In this document: positions 15,745 through 25,138 of the stretch, piece after piece | Layout: the number at the start of each line of letters is the position of its first letter | Numbering within the stretch: position 1 is the first letter of the stretch | Origin: Vallitalea guaymasensis | Lineage (GTDB): Bacteria > Bacillota > Clostridia > Lachnospirales > Vallitaleaceae | Direction: 5' to 3' | Assembly (NCBI RefSeq): GCF_018141425.1 | Contig: NZ_CP058561.1 | Coordinates: 2,480,001 to 2,544,000, forward strand | Length of the DNA stretch: 64,000 nt | Position numbers and translations under genes: made by a program | Notes under the pieces: generated by a model | What the model was told of the DNA's origin: nothing | Databases searched by the model: none | The model's input: the letters and a program-made list of their open reading frames with translations, nothing else

Positions 15745-17346
15745 TTATGAAGTTTGCTGATTAGAGCCATTAACTCTATACTGGCTAGGGGTATACCCAG
15801 TGAATTTCCTGAATATCTGACTAAAATATCTAGGATTCTCATAGCCTACCATAATGGATATATCGTTTATTTTCAAATTAGTGGATATTAAGTATTTACA
15901 AGCATTCTCAATTCTTTTGGATATTAAATATTCTGTGAAGCCAACTTTCATGGAGGATTTGAATAGTTTGCTGAAATATGTAGGTTCAAAGTGATATTGG
16001 AATGCTATATCCACTAGACTTATATCCTCGTTGTAATGTTCATTTATATAGGTTTCTATATTTTCCTTCATCTCTGTTATATCTGTGGATTTATCATTGG
16101 TTATAGCTTCTACAATCTTATTACAAATATTTATATTGCACTCTTGGAATTGTGTGAAACTAATTATTTTATATGTATTTTCTATATTAAGGTATGGAGT
16201 TATCTTGTCTAGGCTTAGTATTTGTATCTTGATAAGAGCTTCTTTTATGGATACAATTAGATTTAGGTGTAATTTGTGTAAATCCCGTAGGGTAATATTG
16301 TTATTTCTTGAAACCATATTAATGATTTTGGAGAAGTTATTTTTAATCTCAGATATATTTTTACTTATTATGGCTCTAGACAATATTTTAATTTCTTCAT
16401 TACATATATTTATATCTTTTTTGGTCTTGTCTATATTGTTGAATAAGCAATATAATACTGGTAAGTTGACTGTATTATGATATAGTGCTTCTGTAGCTTG
16501 GTTATAAGCAGTATTGAGATTAGTTAATTGGGTAAAAGGTAGACTTATTCCAGCTATTAACTTTATGTCCATATTATTATTTATATATGAGCTAAATGTA
16601 TTTAAGGCATCTTTTATTGAAGTATAATCGGATGAATGAAATAGTATACATATTCTCGTTCTATCATCAGTTTTAAATACATATCCAGAGACATTATTGT
16701 TAAGGTATTTTTGTAACATTATTTCAACATCGTGTATTAGCAGTTCTATATTTCCATAATAATTATCTTTAGCAGCTTTGTATAGATTTTTGAAGGCGCA
16801 TAGGATTAAGCTGTAAGAATTAAAAGTCATAGGTATATCTAATCTTTTGGATTCTAATTCAATATCTTTTATATTTACTATTCTAGAAGATACTAGATTC
16901 TGAAAGAACATTTCTCTATTTATTCTATTATTGGATTGAATAAGTTCTTTATTGGTTGTTATTTGTTTTTCTTCTTCAATCAGTGAAATCACTTTTTTTA
17001 ATGTAAAACTTAGATCTTCAATGGTTATAGGTTTTAATAGGTAATCAACAGCATTGATTGATATTGCTTTTTTCATGTAATCATATTCGGAATAACCACT
17101 TACAACTATTATTTTGATATATTTATAATTGGAATATATTTTATCCATTAACAGGATGCCATCTGATTCAGGCATTTTCATGTCAGTAATGATTATTTCT
17201 GGATTATAAGTGTCTATAAGGGATAATGCTTCTTTTGCGTTTTTAGCTTCGCATACTACGTTTAGAGGTAATAAAGTATCTTTTATCATCTTTGTCAAAG
17301 ACTTTCTAATCCATATTTCATCGTCTACCAGCATTATTCTATACAT
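15745..17346 (-). CDS. YesN-type response regulator with AraC DNA-binding domain
   Basis: 533 residues. The receiver domain (1-120) has acidic pocket D8/D9, phospho-acceptor D55 in IITDMKMP and the LLKPI lysine. A long middle region (about 130-420) is poorly conserved, as in other YesN proteins. A C-terminal AraC double helix-turn-helix (about 430-527) has DISLVDIAFQYHFEPTYFSKLF and INDISIMVGYENPRYFSQIFRKF with the closing GYTPSQYR. It starts with ATG behind AAGGAGG and overlaps the kinase gene by eight bases. It most likely activates the divergent binding-protein, permease and GH30 operon at 19386-24825 in response to an extracellular sugar. Confidence 0.9.
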   Translation of the reverse strand: MYRIMLVDDEIWIRKSLTKMIKDTLLPLNVVCEAKNAKEALSLIDTYNPEIIITDMKMPESDGILLMDKIYSNYKYIKIIVVSGYSEYDYMKKAISINAVDYLLKPITIEDLSFTLKKVISLIEEEKQITTNKELIQSNNRINREMFFQNLVSSRIVNIKDIELESKRLDIPMTFNSYSLILCAFKNLYKAAKDNYYGNIELLIHDVEIMLQKYLNNNVSGYVFKTDDRTRICILFHSSDYTSIKDALNTFSSYINNNMDIKLIAGISLPFTQLTNLNTAYNQATEALYHNTVNLPVLYCLFNNIDKTKKDINICNEEIKILSRAIISKNISEIKNNFSKIINMVSRNNNITLRDLHKLHLNLIVSIKEALIKIQILSLDKITPYLNIENTYKIISFTQFQECNINICNKIVEAITNDKSTDITEMKENIETYINEHYNEDISLVDIAFQYHFEPTYFSKLFKSSMKVGFTEYLISKRIENACKYLISTNLKINDISIMVGYENPRYFSQIFRKFTGYTPSQYRVNGSNQQTS

Positions 17347-19111
17347 GAGTAACCTCCTTATTGTATGGCATAGTCATAATAATCTTAAGTCCTGTATTTT
17401 TGTTATGTATATTTATGCCATATTGTTTACCATAAAAGATTTTAAGTCTGGTGTTTACATTTCTAAGCCCAATACTTGATCTTCCAGTAAGACCTGAGCT
17501 GGTTTCCATGGGTTCTCTATCAATGGATCTTTTGATTCTACATAATTTGGTGTCTTCTATACCAGGACCGTTGTCTTCAATTATTATTGAAAGTGTATTA
17601 TTATGTTGTTCAATATTGATGGAGATGATTTCTTTATCTATTGGATGTTTCTCTATTCCATGTACTATGGCATTTTCAACAATAGGTTGTAATATAAAAC
17701 GGGGTACTAAACAGCTTTTGAATTCTTCGTCTATATCTATATTTATTTCTATAGTGTTATCAAATCTTATTTGTTGAATATAAAGATAGTTGCTTATGTG
17801 AAAAAGTTCATCTTTGATAGTTGTTTCTTTGGGTTCGCTCTGGATGCTGTATCTAAATATATCACTTAATGCTTTACACATGGTACTTATTTCATAATCA
17901 TTATTAAGAATTGCTTTTCCGCTGATTGTCTGTAATGTATTATATAAGAAATGAGGATTTATCTGGGATTGTAAAACCATTAGCTGGGCTTCCCTGTTTT
18001 TGACTTCAAGTTGGTACTGAAACTGAATCATTTCTTTTATTTTCAGAGTCATATAGTTGAAACTTTTATTTAATATAGCTATTTCATCTTCTCTTTGGGT
18101 TTCTGGGATTTTAATATTAAAGTTACCTTTTTCAACCTTTTTCATAGTATTACATAAGTTTTTAATTGGCTTGGTAATTTTTAGAGCAAAGAATGATGAA
18201 GCAACTGAACTGAGAATAATAGCTGTTATGACTACAAGTATAGTGGTTAACATAGCCATGGTTTTGTTCTTTTTTAACTCATTCATTATTGTAATATTTA
18301 TAAGTTTCAAATCTGATTGTTCTAAAAGATTATTATAATTGATAAGCTGATTATCATTGTGTTGAAGAGAGTAGCCTTTTTCGTTAATGGAATATAAGCT
18401 TATTATATTGTCATCAACATTTTTACCAAGCTGTTCCCTGTTGGGATGATAAATTATCTCATTATATTTATTAACTACGAAAAAAGTATTATCCTGAAGA
18501 TTATACCTTTCCCAATCAAATTTATTATAGTCTATAAAATAAAGTATTGTACCCAATTTTTCATGGGTGAATAGATCGTATATATTTTTTTTGTACACCA
18601 TTAATTGTTTATCTATTTCTGTAGCGCTATAGGAAGAAAATAATGAATCATCATTATTATTATAAACGTATTTCTCTATAATAGGGTCCAGGTGAATTTT
18701 TGTATATATATTATTTCGATTCCATGTTTCAACAATGGTTTTATTCTCTGATAGGATTACTGTTTTAACTATACTTTTCCTTTGGTTCTGTATAAATGTG
18801 AAGTAGTTCATTAGAGATTGTCTTTGATTATATTTTTGATTAATATTATCCGAATAGCCATCTTTGATAATCTTAAGTTTTACAGATTCTGTTTCATTAT
18901 AGAGTTCTACGGCAGTATATTGAAGTTTCTTGAAATAAATATTAAGATAGTCAGATATATATTTGGTGAATTGGCTATTGGAATCAACTGTAGACTTTAT
19001 TAGGGAATTCTTATATGAGGTATAGAATAAAACACTTATAGCAAGTATGGATACTACTGAAATTGTTAGAGTGACTATTGCAATTTTTGTCTTAATGTTG
19101 AGTTTGAACAT
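17339..19111 (-). CDS. YesM-type sensor histidine kinase
   Basis: 590 residues from an ATG at 19111 (AGGGGAAGTGA upstream); the frame continues to an ATG at 19144 that lacks a ribosome site. A membrane segment at about 8-30, an extracellular sensor region to about 285, a second membrane segment (about 288-310), a HAMP linker, and a His_kinase domain with the phosphorylated histidine in QINPHFLYNTL. A C-terminal HATPase has N in VENAIVHG and G boxes EDNGPGIED and GIGLRNVNTRL. YesM kinases sense oligosaccharides or their binding proteins. It is co-transcribed with the regulator and divergent from the sugar operon. Confidence 0.9.
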   Translation of the reverse strand: MFKLNIKTKIAIVTLTISVVSILAISVLFYTSYKNSLIKSTVDSNSQFTKYISDYLNIYFKKLQYTAVELYNETESVKLKIIKDGYSDNINQKYNQRQSLMNYFTFIQNQRKSIVKTVILSENKTIVETWNRNNIYTKIHLDPIIEKYVYNNNDDSLFSSYSATEIDKQLMVYKKNIYDLFTHEKLGTILYFIDYNKFDWERYNLQDNTFFVVNKYNEIIYHPNREQLGKNVDDNIISLYSINEKGYSLQHNDNQLINYNNLLEQSDLKLINITIMNELKKNKTMAMLTTILVVITAIILSSVASSFFALKITKPIKNLCNTMKKVEKGNFNIKIPETQREDEIAILNKSFNYMTLKIKEMIQFQYQLEVKNREAQLMVLQSQINPHFLYNTLQTISGKAILNNDYEISTMCKALSDIFRYSIQSEPKETTIKDELFHISNYLYIQQIRFDNTIEINIDIDEEFKSCLVPRFILQPIVENAIVHGIEKHPIDKEIISINIEQHNNTLSIIIEDNGPGIEDTKLCRIKRSIDREPMETSSGLTGRSSIGLRNVNTRLKIFYGKQYGINIHNKNTGLKIIMTMPYNKEVTHV

Positions 19112-19385
19112 TAAATCACTTCCCCTAATGATTTCTGGATTCATATTAGTTATTATAGGTTATAGAAGTTTGTTTGTAAATATAGAAATAAGTACAAGAA
19201 AATCTCCACAAAAAACTGAACATTTCTAACACAATATATTTTATTATTAAAATTATGGTTTTGTATTATAATATAATTGTCTTGCAAGGCAGAATTCTAT
19301 AGTGAAGTATTAATATATAAAAAATATGATATATGTATCTTAATAGAATAATCTAAGCATGTAAAAATAGGAGGGTGTTAGTATT
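19112..19385. promoter_or_regulatory. Divergent regulatory region of the YesM/YesN and GH30 sugar operons
   Basis: 274 bases without a gene, containing both promoters. TATTATAATATAAT at about 19265-19278 gives -10-like sequences for the plus strand. I could not pick a single -35 partner or a clear AraC-type direct repeat. Confidence 0.4.
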
Positions 19386-20699
19386 ATGAAAAAGAAGATT
19401 TTAGTTCTAATATTAATTATTATGGTTATGGTTACATCTTGTATCGGGTGTGGTAAAAAAAATGATGAATCAGTTACATCCCAAAAAGGTGATACAACTT
19501 CTAATAAAGAAGAACAACCAAAAGTAACTTTGAAAATGACTCATTTCAAAGCAGAAGCAACAGAAGGGATTAATAAAATAATAGAAGTTTTTAACGAAGA
19601 GTACCCTAATATTGAAATAAATGTAGACTTATTGGAATGGGGTAATTACGATACTATATTAAAAACAAAATTCGCAAGTAATGAAATAATCGATATCATT
19701 TGTCTAAAAGAAGGAGACCTTCTTAATAAATATGGAAAAGCAGGTTATCTGGCAGATCTTACAGATAAAACTTTTATGGATAATATTCAAGATGTGGCTG
19801 TAAAAGCTAGTGCCACTGATGGTAAGAATTATGCTGTACCTGTTGACAATAGTCCTATAGCTGTATTTTATAATAAAAAGATTTTTAAAGATAAAGGATT
19901 TGAGATTCCAAAAACATACAGTGAGTTAATGAGTATAGCAAAACAGTTGAAAGAAGAAGGAACTGCTGGTTTTGCTCTTGGATATAAGGATGAATGGCCT
20001 CTATCAATGTTCCAATCAAGAGCAGCTGTTGACGTGTTATATCTACAAGGACAGCCAGAATGGGGTAAAAATTATTTAGATGGTAAAACAACATTTGCAG
20101 ATACTCCTGAGTGGAAAACAGTTATTGCACAGTGTAAAGATTTCTATACATATGGAAATGATGATCCATTGGGAGTTGATTATAATAAAGCTCTTGATAT
20201 GTTTGCAGCAGGAGATGCAGCAATGATATTCCAAGGATTATGGATATTACCTGAAATAGAAAAAAGGAATCCTGAATTCTTTAATAATGATTTAGGTATC
20301 TTCCCTTATCCAGCAACAGAAGATCCTAGTGATGTTAAACTTGAGGCGACAGGTGATTTTGTCATAGCTGCTGGAGCTGAATCAACTCATCTTGATGAAG
20401 CAATGAAATTCCTTGAGTTCATGACAACTAAGGAAGCTGCTAAGATATGGACAGATAATATCAAGACCATTAGTGCTGTAAAAGATTCAAGTCTAAGTTT
20501 TGCACCATGTCTTGCTGATATAGAACCTTATTTCAATAATGGTCAAATATATGATGCACAGCCTTATCTTTCTCAACTATCAGGAAATTGGGATGGACAG
20601 ATTACCAAGTATATAATCGAATATCTTATAGATCGTAAAACTGTTGATGAAGTATTAGAGGCTCAAGACAAATTTATGCAGAGAACATTAAATAATTAG
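19386..20699 (+). CDS. Sugar ABC transporter substrate-binding lipoprotein
   Basis: 437 residues, family-1 extracellular solute-binding protein. Lipoprotein signal peptide: KKK, hydrophobic core, then a lipobox with the cysteine in VTSCIGCG. A serine/threonine/lysine linker follows. The mature part has the usual pattern AVPVDNSPIAVFYNKKIF and IFQGLWILPEIEKRNPEF. It captures a mono- or oligosaccharide outside the cell. It is first in an operon with two permeases and a secreted GH30 glycosidase, so its ligand is probably a product of that enzyme. Divergent from the YesM/YesN genes that likely control it. No ATPase gene is in the operon. Confidence 0.9.
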   Translation: MKKKILVLILIIMVMVTSCIGCGKKNDESVTSQKGDTTSNKEEQPKVTLKMTHFKAEATEGINKIIEVFNEEYPNIEINVDLLEWGNYDTILKTKFASNEIIDIICLKEGDLLNKYGKAGYLADLTDKTFMDNIQDVAVKASATDGKNYAVPVDNSPIAVFYNKKIFKDKGFEIPKTYSELMSIAKQLKEEGTAGFALGYKDEWPLSMFQSRAAVDVLYLQGQPEWGKNYLDGKTTFADTPEWKTVIAQCKDFYTYGNDDPLGVDYNKALDMFAAGDAAMIFQGLWILPEIEKRNPEFFNNDLGIFPYPATEDPSDVKLEATGDFVIAAGAESTHLDEAMKFLEFMTTKEAAKIWTDNIKTISAVKDSSLSFAPCLADIEPYFNNGQIYDAQPYLSQLSGNWDGQITKYIIEYLIDRKTVDEVLEAQDKFMQRTLNN

Positions 20700-20722
20700 A
20701 AAAATAATTAGTTGAACATAAA

Positions 20723-20767
20723 AGAAGGGGGTACACAAGATATATTATAATTGAGGTAGCCCCTTCT
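20723..20767 (+). other. Intra-operon hairpin after the binding-protein gene
   Basis: AGAAGGGG (20723-20730) pairs with CCCCTTCT (20760-20767). There is no T run. Such hairpins often stabilise the binding-protein mRNA or lower expression of the downstream permeases. Confidence 0.6.
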
Positions 20768-20788
20768 ATTCATACAGGTGGTGATATA

Positions 20789-21667
20789 ATGGGAACATCC
20801 AAAAAAAGTAGCAGACAACGTTGGTTTTTCATATTTATTCTTCCTTCACTATTTCTATTTACAATATCTATTATAATACCTGTGATTCAAGGTTTTATAC
20901 TTACATTAACGAATTGGGATGGTATTCAGAAGAGTTATGATTTTGTAGGGTTCAAAAATTATATAACTCTTTTTCAGGATGAATTGTTTTATAATGCGTT
21001 ACTCAATACTTTGAAATTCACTCTTGGAGTAGCGATATTTCAAAATGTATTTGGACTTTTGTTGGCTGTGTTATTGAACAAAAGTTCTAGGGTAAATAAT
21101 TTTTTCAGAACCATTTTTTTTATGCCAGCAGTGCTAAGTGTTGTATTGGCTGGATTCATATGGACATATGTGTATAGTGATGGGATACCTGCATTATATG
21201 ATATGCTTAACCTGAAGTTCACTTCTAGTCCACTAGGAAATCCTGACATGGCAATGATTGCATTAATAATTATACAATTGTGGTTATGTACCGGGACTAC
21301 AATGGTTATTTATATAGCAGGACTCCAGAGTATACCTGAAGATATATATGAGAGTGCAAAAGTTGATGGAGCTAATCATCTACAATCATTTTTCAAGATT
21401 ACTCTTCCTATGCTGGGACCAGCTATTACAATAAATTTTGTCCTTGTAGTAAAACAGGCTATGATGGTATTTGATCTGGTTTTTGTTACAACATCGGGAG
21501 GACCAGGACATTGTACAGATGTTCTTAGTACATATCTTTGGGAAACTACATTTACCAATAATCAAGCTGGCTATGGTTCTTCTATGTCTTTTATATTCTT
21601 ATTGATATTGATTATTATGGCTATGCTACAACTGAAATTCTTTAGGAAAAGAGAGGTGGAGATGTAA
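20789..21667 (+). CDS. Sugar ABC transporter permease (MalF/UgpA type)
   Basis: 292 residues, six membrane segments. The permease-ATPase coupling motif (EAA loop) is at about 190-215: EDIYESAKVDGANHLQSFFKITLPML. An N-terminal SLFLFTISIIIPVIQGF start and GPGHCTDVLSTYLW near the end are typical of this family. It forms the channel with the next gene product. ATG behind GGTGGTGA. The energising ATPase is not nearby, so a shared MsmX/UgpC-like subunit encoded elsewhere is expected. Confidence 0.92.
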   Translation: MGTSKKSSRQRWFFIFILPSLFLFTISIIIPVIQGFILTLTNWDGIQKSYDFVGFKNYITLFQDELFYNALLNTLKFTLGVAIFQNVFGLLLAVLLNKSSRVNNFFRTIFFMPAVLSVVLAGFIWTYVYSDGIPALYDMLNLKFTSSPLGNPDMAMIALIIIQLWLCTGTTMVIYIAGLQSIPEDIYESAKVDGANHLQSFFKITLPMLGPAITINFVLVVKQAMMVFDLVFVTTSGGPGHCTDVLSTYLWETTFTNNQAGYGSSMSFIFLLILIIMAMLQLKFFRKREVEM

Positions 21668-21668
21668 T

Positions 21669-22502
21669 ATGGAAGGAAAAAGAATCCATCTATCTAAGAT
21701 ATTACCACGTATTATAACTATAATATTGGCGATAGTTACTATCTGGCCTTTTTATATAACTGTATTGATGGCTTTTAAGACGCCTAGGGAAACATTTCAG
21801 TCATTTTATGGCTTACCTAAAGTATTTAGATTAGATAATTTTATTAATGCATGGAAAATCACTAATTTCTCTTTAGCTTTCAAGAATAGTTTTATTGTTA
21901 CTTCTGTTTCTCTTGTTTTTATTGTATTGGCTACTTCTATGGCAGGATATGCTATAGCAAGAAGTAACAAGAAATTCTATAATTTCATTTATGTATTGTT
22001 TGTATCAGGTATGATGGTGCCTTTTCAAGTTATTATGATACCTTTGTATAAGATGGGGAGAAAATTTGGATTGGTAAACAACAGATGGGGTATTATTCTT
22101 ATATACATATGTTTAGGTGTACATTTAGCTGTATTTCTCTATACAGGATTTGTAAAAGGTATTCCAAAAGAGTTGGAAGAAGCGGCTACTATAGATGGTG
22201 CTTCTACACCTCAAATATTTTTTAAAGTTGTCTTTCCATTATTGAAACCTATTACCATGACTATTTTGGTACTTGATACTATGTGGATCTGGAATGATTT
22301 TTTCCTTCCATTATTATTCCTTCAGGATACTAAGATAAGAACATTACCATTAACGCAATTCTATTTCTATGGCAAATACAATACCCAGATGAATCTGGCA
22401 TTTGCAGCGTTTATACTTGCTATGATTCCTATATTGATATTTTATTTTGCTATGCAGAAGTATATAGTGAAAGGCATTGTAGCTGGAGCTGTTAAAGGTT
22501 AA
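21669..22502 (+). CDS. Sugar ABC transporter permease (MalG/UgpE type)
   Basis: 277 residues, six membrane segments. The EAA loop is at about 170-190: ELEEAATIDGASTPQIFFKVVFPLL. The C-terminus ends in YIVKGIVAGAVKG, the common MalG-family tail. It starts one base after the stop of the preceding permease gene, behind GAGGTGGAG. It pairs with that permease to import the sugar bound by the upstream lipoprotein. Confidence 0.92.
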   Translation: MEGKRIHLSKILPRIITIILAIVTIWPFYITVLMAFKTPRETFQSFYGLPKVFRLDNFINAWKITNFSLAFKNSFIVTSVSLVFIVLATSMAGYAIARSNKKFYNFIYVLFVSGMMVPFQVIMIPLYKMGRKFGLVNNRWGIILIYICLGVHLAVFLYTGFVKGIPKELEEAATIDGASTPQIFFKVVFPLLKPITMTILVLDTMWIWNDFFLPLLFLQDTKIRTLPLTQFYFYGKYNTQMNLAFAAFILAMIPILIFYFAMQKYIVKGIVAGAVKG

Positions 22503-22566
22503 AATTGAATCGATGTTTTTAAAAAGTGATATCATTTTTATTAATATAATAAGGAGAAGGTATATT

Positions 22567-24825
22567 ATGAAAAAGATTAGGAAGATAACATCAATAATTT
22601 GTGTTTTAACTGTAGTCTTAACATTAAGTGGGATAGTAATACCAGTGGAAGAGGTTCATGCTCAGGATGTATCAGTAGTAAAAATAGATCCTAACATACA
22701 ATTTCAAACACTGGAAGGTTGGGGGATTAATCTTGCATGGTGGGGCAATACTATTGGAAATTGGCCAGAGGATAAGCGTGATGAGATAGGAGAGCTTCTT
22801 TTTGGTGATAATGGTTTGGATATGAATATTGTCCGTTTCAATATAGGAGCAGGAGATAATCCTACTCACGATCATATGAATTCAGGTTGTTTTCTTAATG
22901 CAGAGATGGAGGGTTATGAACCAGAAGAAGGGGTATGGAACTGGAATGGTGATGAAGGGCAGAGGGATATGCTTCAAATAGCTAAGAATAAAGGTGTCAA
23001 TATATTTGAAGCTTTTGCTAATTCAGCACCATACTGGATGACAAAATCTGGTTGTACAGCAGGTAATGTCTTATCCCTACCTAATTTCAAACCAGAGTAT
23101 ACAGACGCATTTGCTGAGTATCTAGTTCAAGTAGTTAAACATGCCAGAGATTACTGGGGTATAGATTTTCGCTCATTGGAACCTTTTAATGAACCAGATG
23201 GGTTTTGGATGAAAGGACGTCCTCAAGAAGGTATGATAATATGGGATACACAAAATGATATATTGAAATCATTGCATGACAAGATTGAAGAAAATGGATT
23301 GGATACTCAATTAACAGCTATGGACGTATGGAGTATAGACAAATTAGATGACCATTATGATTATTATGAAGATATTACAAAAAGTTATCTTTCCCAATTG
23401 AATGTTCATTCATATAGTGGAGATAATAGAAGAGGCGTCAATGCTTTTGTGGAACAGGAAGGCAAACGACTATGGATGTCTGAGTTTGGCTGTGGTGACG
23501 GTAATGATCATAATAATATTGAGAATGGTACTAAACTTGCTGAAATAATCATTAATGATTTGAGAGAGATGAAACCAGATGCTTGGCTTTATTGGCAGCC
23601 AGTAGAAAATGAAGAAGATAGAGATGATGCATGGGGATTCATTCATGCTAATTATAAAGATACATCATATAAATATTGGATCAAAAAACAATATTATACA
23701 TATGGTCAATTTTCCAAATTCATCAGAGCAGGCTATAAATTAATAGATATAGGCAGCAAGGATGCTATTGGAGCATATGATGAAGATAGTAAGAAGCTTG
23801 TTATATTGATGCTGAATAATACTGATAGTGATATTAATTATAATTATGATCTATCAAAATTCAATGAGATGGATGAGTATGCAGTTGTACATCGAACATC
23901 TTCACAGGAAAATCTAGCTCATATTGAAGATGCATTCATATCAAACAAACAATTGACAGCTATTGCAAAAGCTAAATCAATAACTACATATGTTGTATCA
24001 AATATAGATTACATACCATTGGGGCAAGTAAAAGAAGTAGATAATAATATTGTTGGAATAGATATCAATGAGTTCAATTATGTAGGAAACTGGAATAATG
24101 AAAACGGTAATCATATAAGTGATGTAAGAGATAGTTATGCAGAGTTTACTTTTGAAGGAACTGGAGTCAAGTTATATGGAAACAAGGGCAGAGATTATGG
24201 TATGGTAGGTGTTTCAGTAGATGATGGAGCAGAAATATGGATTGATCTATTCTCAGAAGTCAGCAAAGAGGATACTTATATATTCAGCAGTAAAAGGTTA
24301 GCGCCTGGGACACATAAGATTAAGGTTAGAGTAACAGGAGATAAAAACCCATTTTCACAGGGTTGTGGTGTAGGGATAAATTGTGCTAGGGGAATTGATT
24401 ATAGAGGGGAACAAATAAATATCTCTAAAACAGATGATAGGGAGATAACAGATGTAAAACTTGGAATTGATTTCTATATTGATGGAAAGAAACATTATGA
24501 TTATGAATATCTAGATACTTTTGATAATACAAAACAAACTTATCTAAAGGCTAATGGAGGAAATAATGCATTAACTCATTGGGCTGGAGATTTCTTGAAA
24601 TTGAATTCAAGTAAAAACGGACCAGCTGTTATAGAAATAACCAATCTGGATGATAGAGACATTGAAAACGTAACTGTACATATTGATTTCAAGATTGATG
24701 GAACTTGGCATTATGATTATGAAGATATTAGTAATCTAGATGGTATCATCAATCTTACATTAGATGCTCATAATGGCAATTTCAATATTATAAAGAATAG
24801 ATACGAAGGAGATTACTTAAAGTAA
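22567..24825 (+). CDS. Secreted glycoside hydrolase family 30 enzyme with C-terminal binding domains
   Basis: 752 residues from the ATG at 22567 (GGAGAAGG upstream); the frame reaches further up without a ribosome site. Signal peptide about 1-31 (cleavage after VHA). GH30 catalytic barrel about 45-400: LEGWGINLAWW near the start, acid/base Glu209 in EPFNEPDG and nucleophile Glu306 in WMSEFGCGD. The GWG(I/T)(N/S)LAWW opening is like endo-beta-1,6-galactanases rather than glucosylceramidases. A jelly-roll, galactose-binding-like domain follows (about 500-625). Then come two copies of a 70-residue repeat (D.DFYIDG..HYDYE and HIDFKIDGTWHYDYE). No sortase or SLH anchor. It would cut a plant or microbial glycan into sugars taken up by the neighbouring transporter. 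Confidence 0.87.
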   Translation: MKKIRKITSIICVLTVVLTLSGIVIPVEEVHAQDVSVVKIDPNIQFQTLEGWGINLAWWGNTIGNWPEDKRDEIGELLFGDNGLDMNIVRFNIGAGDNPTHDHMNSGCFLNAEMEGYEPEEGVWNWNGDEGQRDMLQIAKNKGVNIFEAFANSAPYWMTKSGCTAGNVLSLPNFKPEYTDAFAEYLVQVVKHARDYWGIDFRSLEPFNEPDGFWMKGRPQEGMIIWDTQNDILKSLHDKIEENGLDTQLTAMDVWSIDKLDDHYDYYEDITKSYLSQLNVHSYSGDNRRGVNAFVEQEGKRLWMSEFGCGDGNDHNNIENGTKLAEIIINDLREMKPDAWLYWQPVENEEDRDDAWGFIHANYKDTSYKYWIKKQYYTYGQFSKFIRAGYKLIDIGSKDAIGAYDEDSKKLVILMLNNTDSDINYNYDLSKFNEMDEYAVVHRTSSQENLAHIEDAFISNKQLTAIAKAKSITTYVVSNIDYIPLGQVKEVDNNIVGIDINEFNYVGNWNNENGNHISDVRDSYAEFTFEGTGVKLYGNKGRDYGMVGVSVDDGAEIWIDLFSEVSKEDTYIFSSKRLAPGTHKIKVRVTGDKNPFSQGCGVGINCARGIDYRGEQINISKTDDREITDVKLGIDFYIDGKKHYDYEYLDTFDNTKQTYLKANGGNNALTHWAGDFLKLNSSKNGPAVIEITNLDDRDIENVTVHIDFKIDGTWHYDYEDISNLDGIINLTLDAHNGNFNIIKNRYEGDYLK

Positions 24826-24853
24826 ATAGTATTATGTAAACCAAAACAGGAAT

Positions 24854-24909
24854 AAGGTTAGTTCCATAACATTTTATTGATTAAAGTGTTGATGAGCTAA
24901 CCTTTTTTT
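24854..24909 (+). terminator. Terminator of the GH30 operon
   Basis: AAGGTTAG (24854-24861) pairs with CTAACCTT (24897-24904), with a short inner ACA/TGT pairing, and is followed by a T run to 24909. It lies 30 bases after the GH30 stop. Confidence 0.8.
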
Positions 24910-25138
24910 ACAATGGTTTTAATGCTTAAGCATATAAGGTTGAATCATTTTTAGTTGAATCAATGATACTTTAATTATAATTAGTTTCATTATGAGCCAA
25001 ATACCTTGACAAGTATATTGTATTATGATATTTTGATTATATAAAGTTAAATATCTGACTATGAAATAAGTAGCTTATAGTTATAATTGATATATTCATA
25101 AATAATAGTTTCGTAGTGAAATAAAGGAGGGTGATATA
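24910..25138 (+). promoter_or_regulatory. Promoter region of the ROK gene
   Basis: TTGACA at 25006-25011, 17 bases, TATTTT at 25029-25034. A small palindrome TTTCGTAGTGAAA (25109-25121) directly before the ribosome site could be a ROK operator, but this is weak. No gene in the region. Confidence 0.45.

Noticed and set aside
25109-25121. ROK operator TTTCGTAGTGAAA
   Set aside because: Arms of only four bases; similar loose matches occur nearby by chance in AT-rich DNA.
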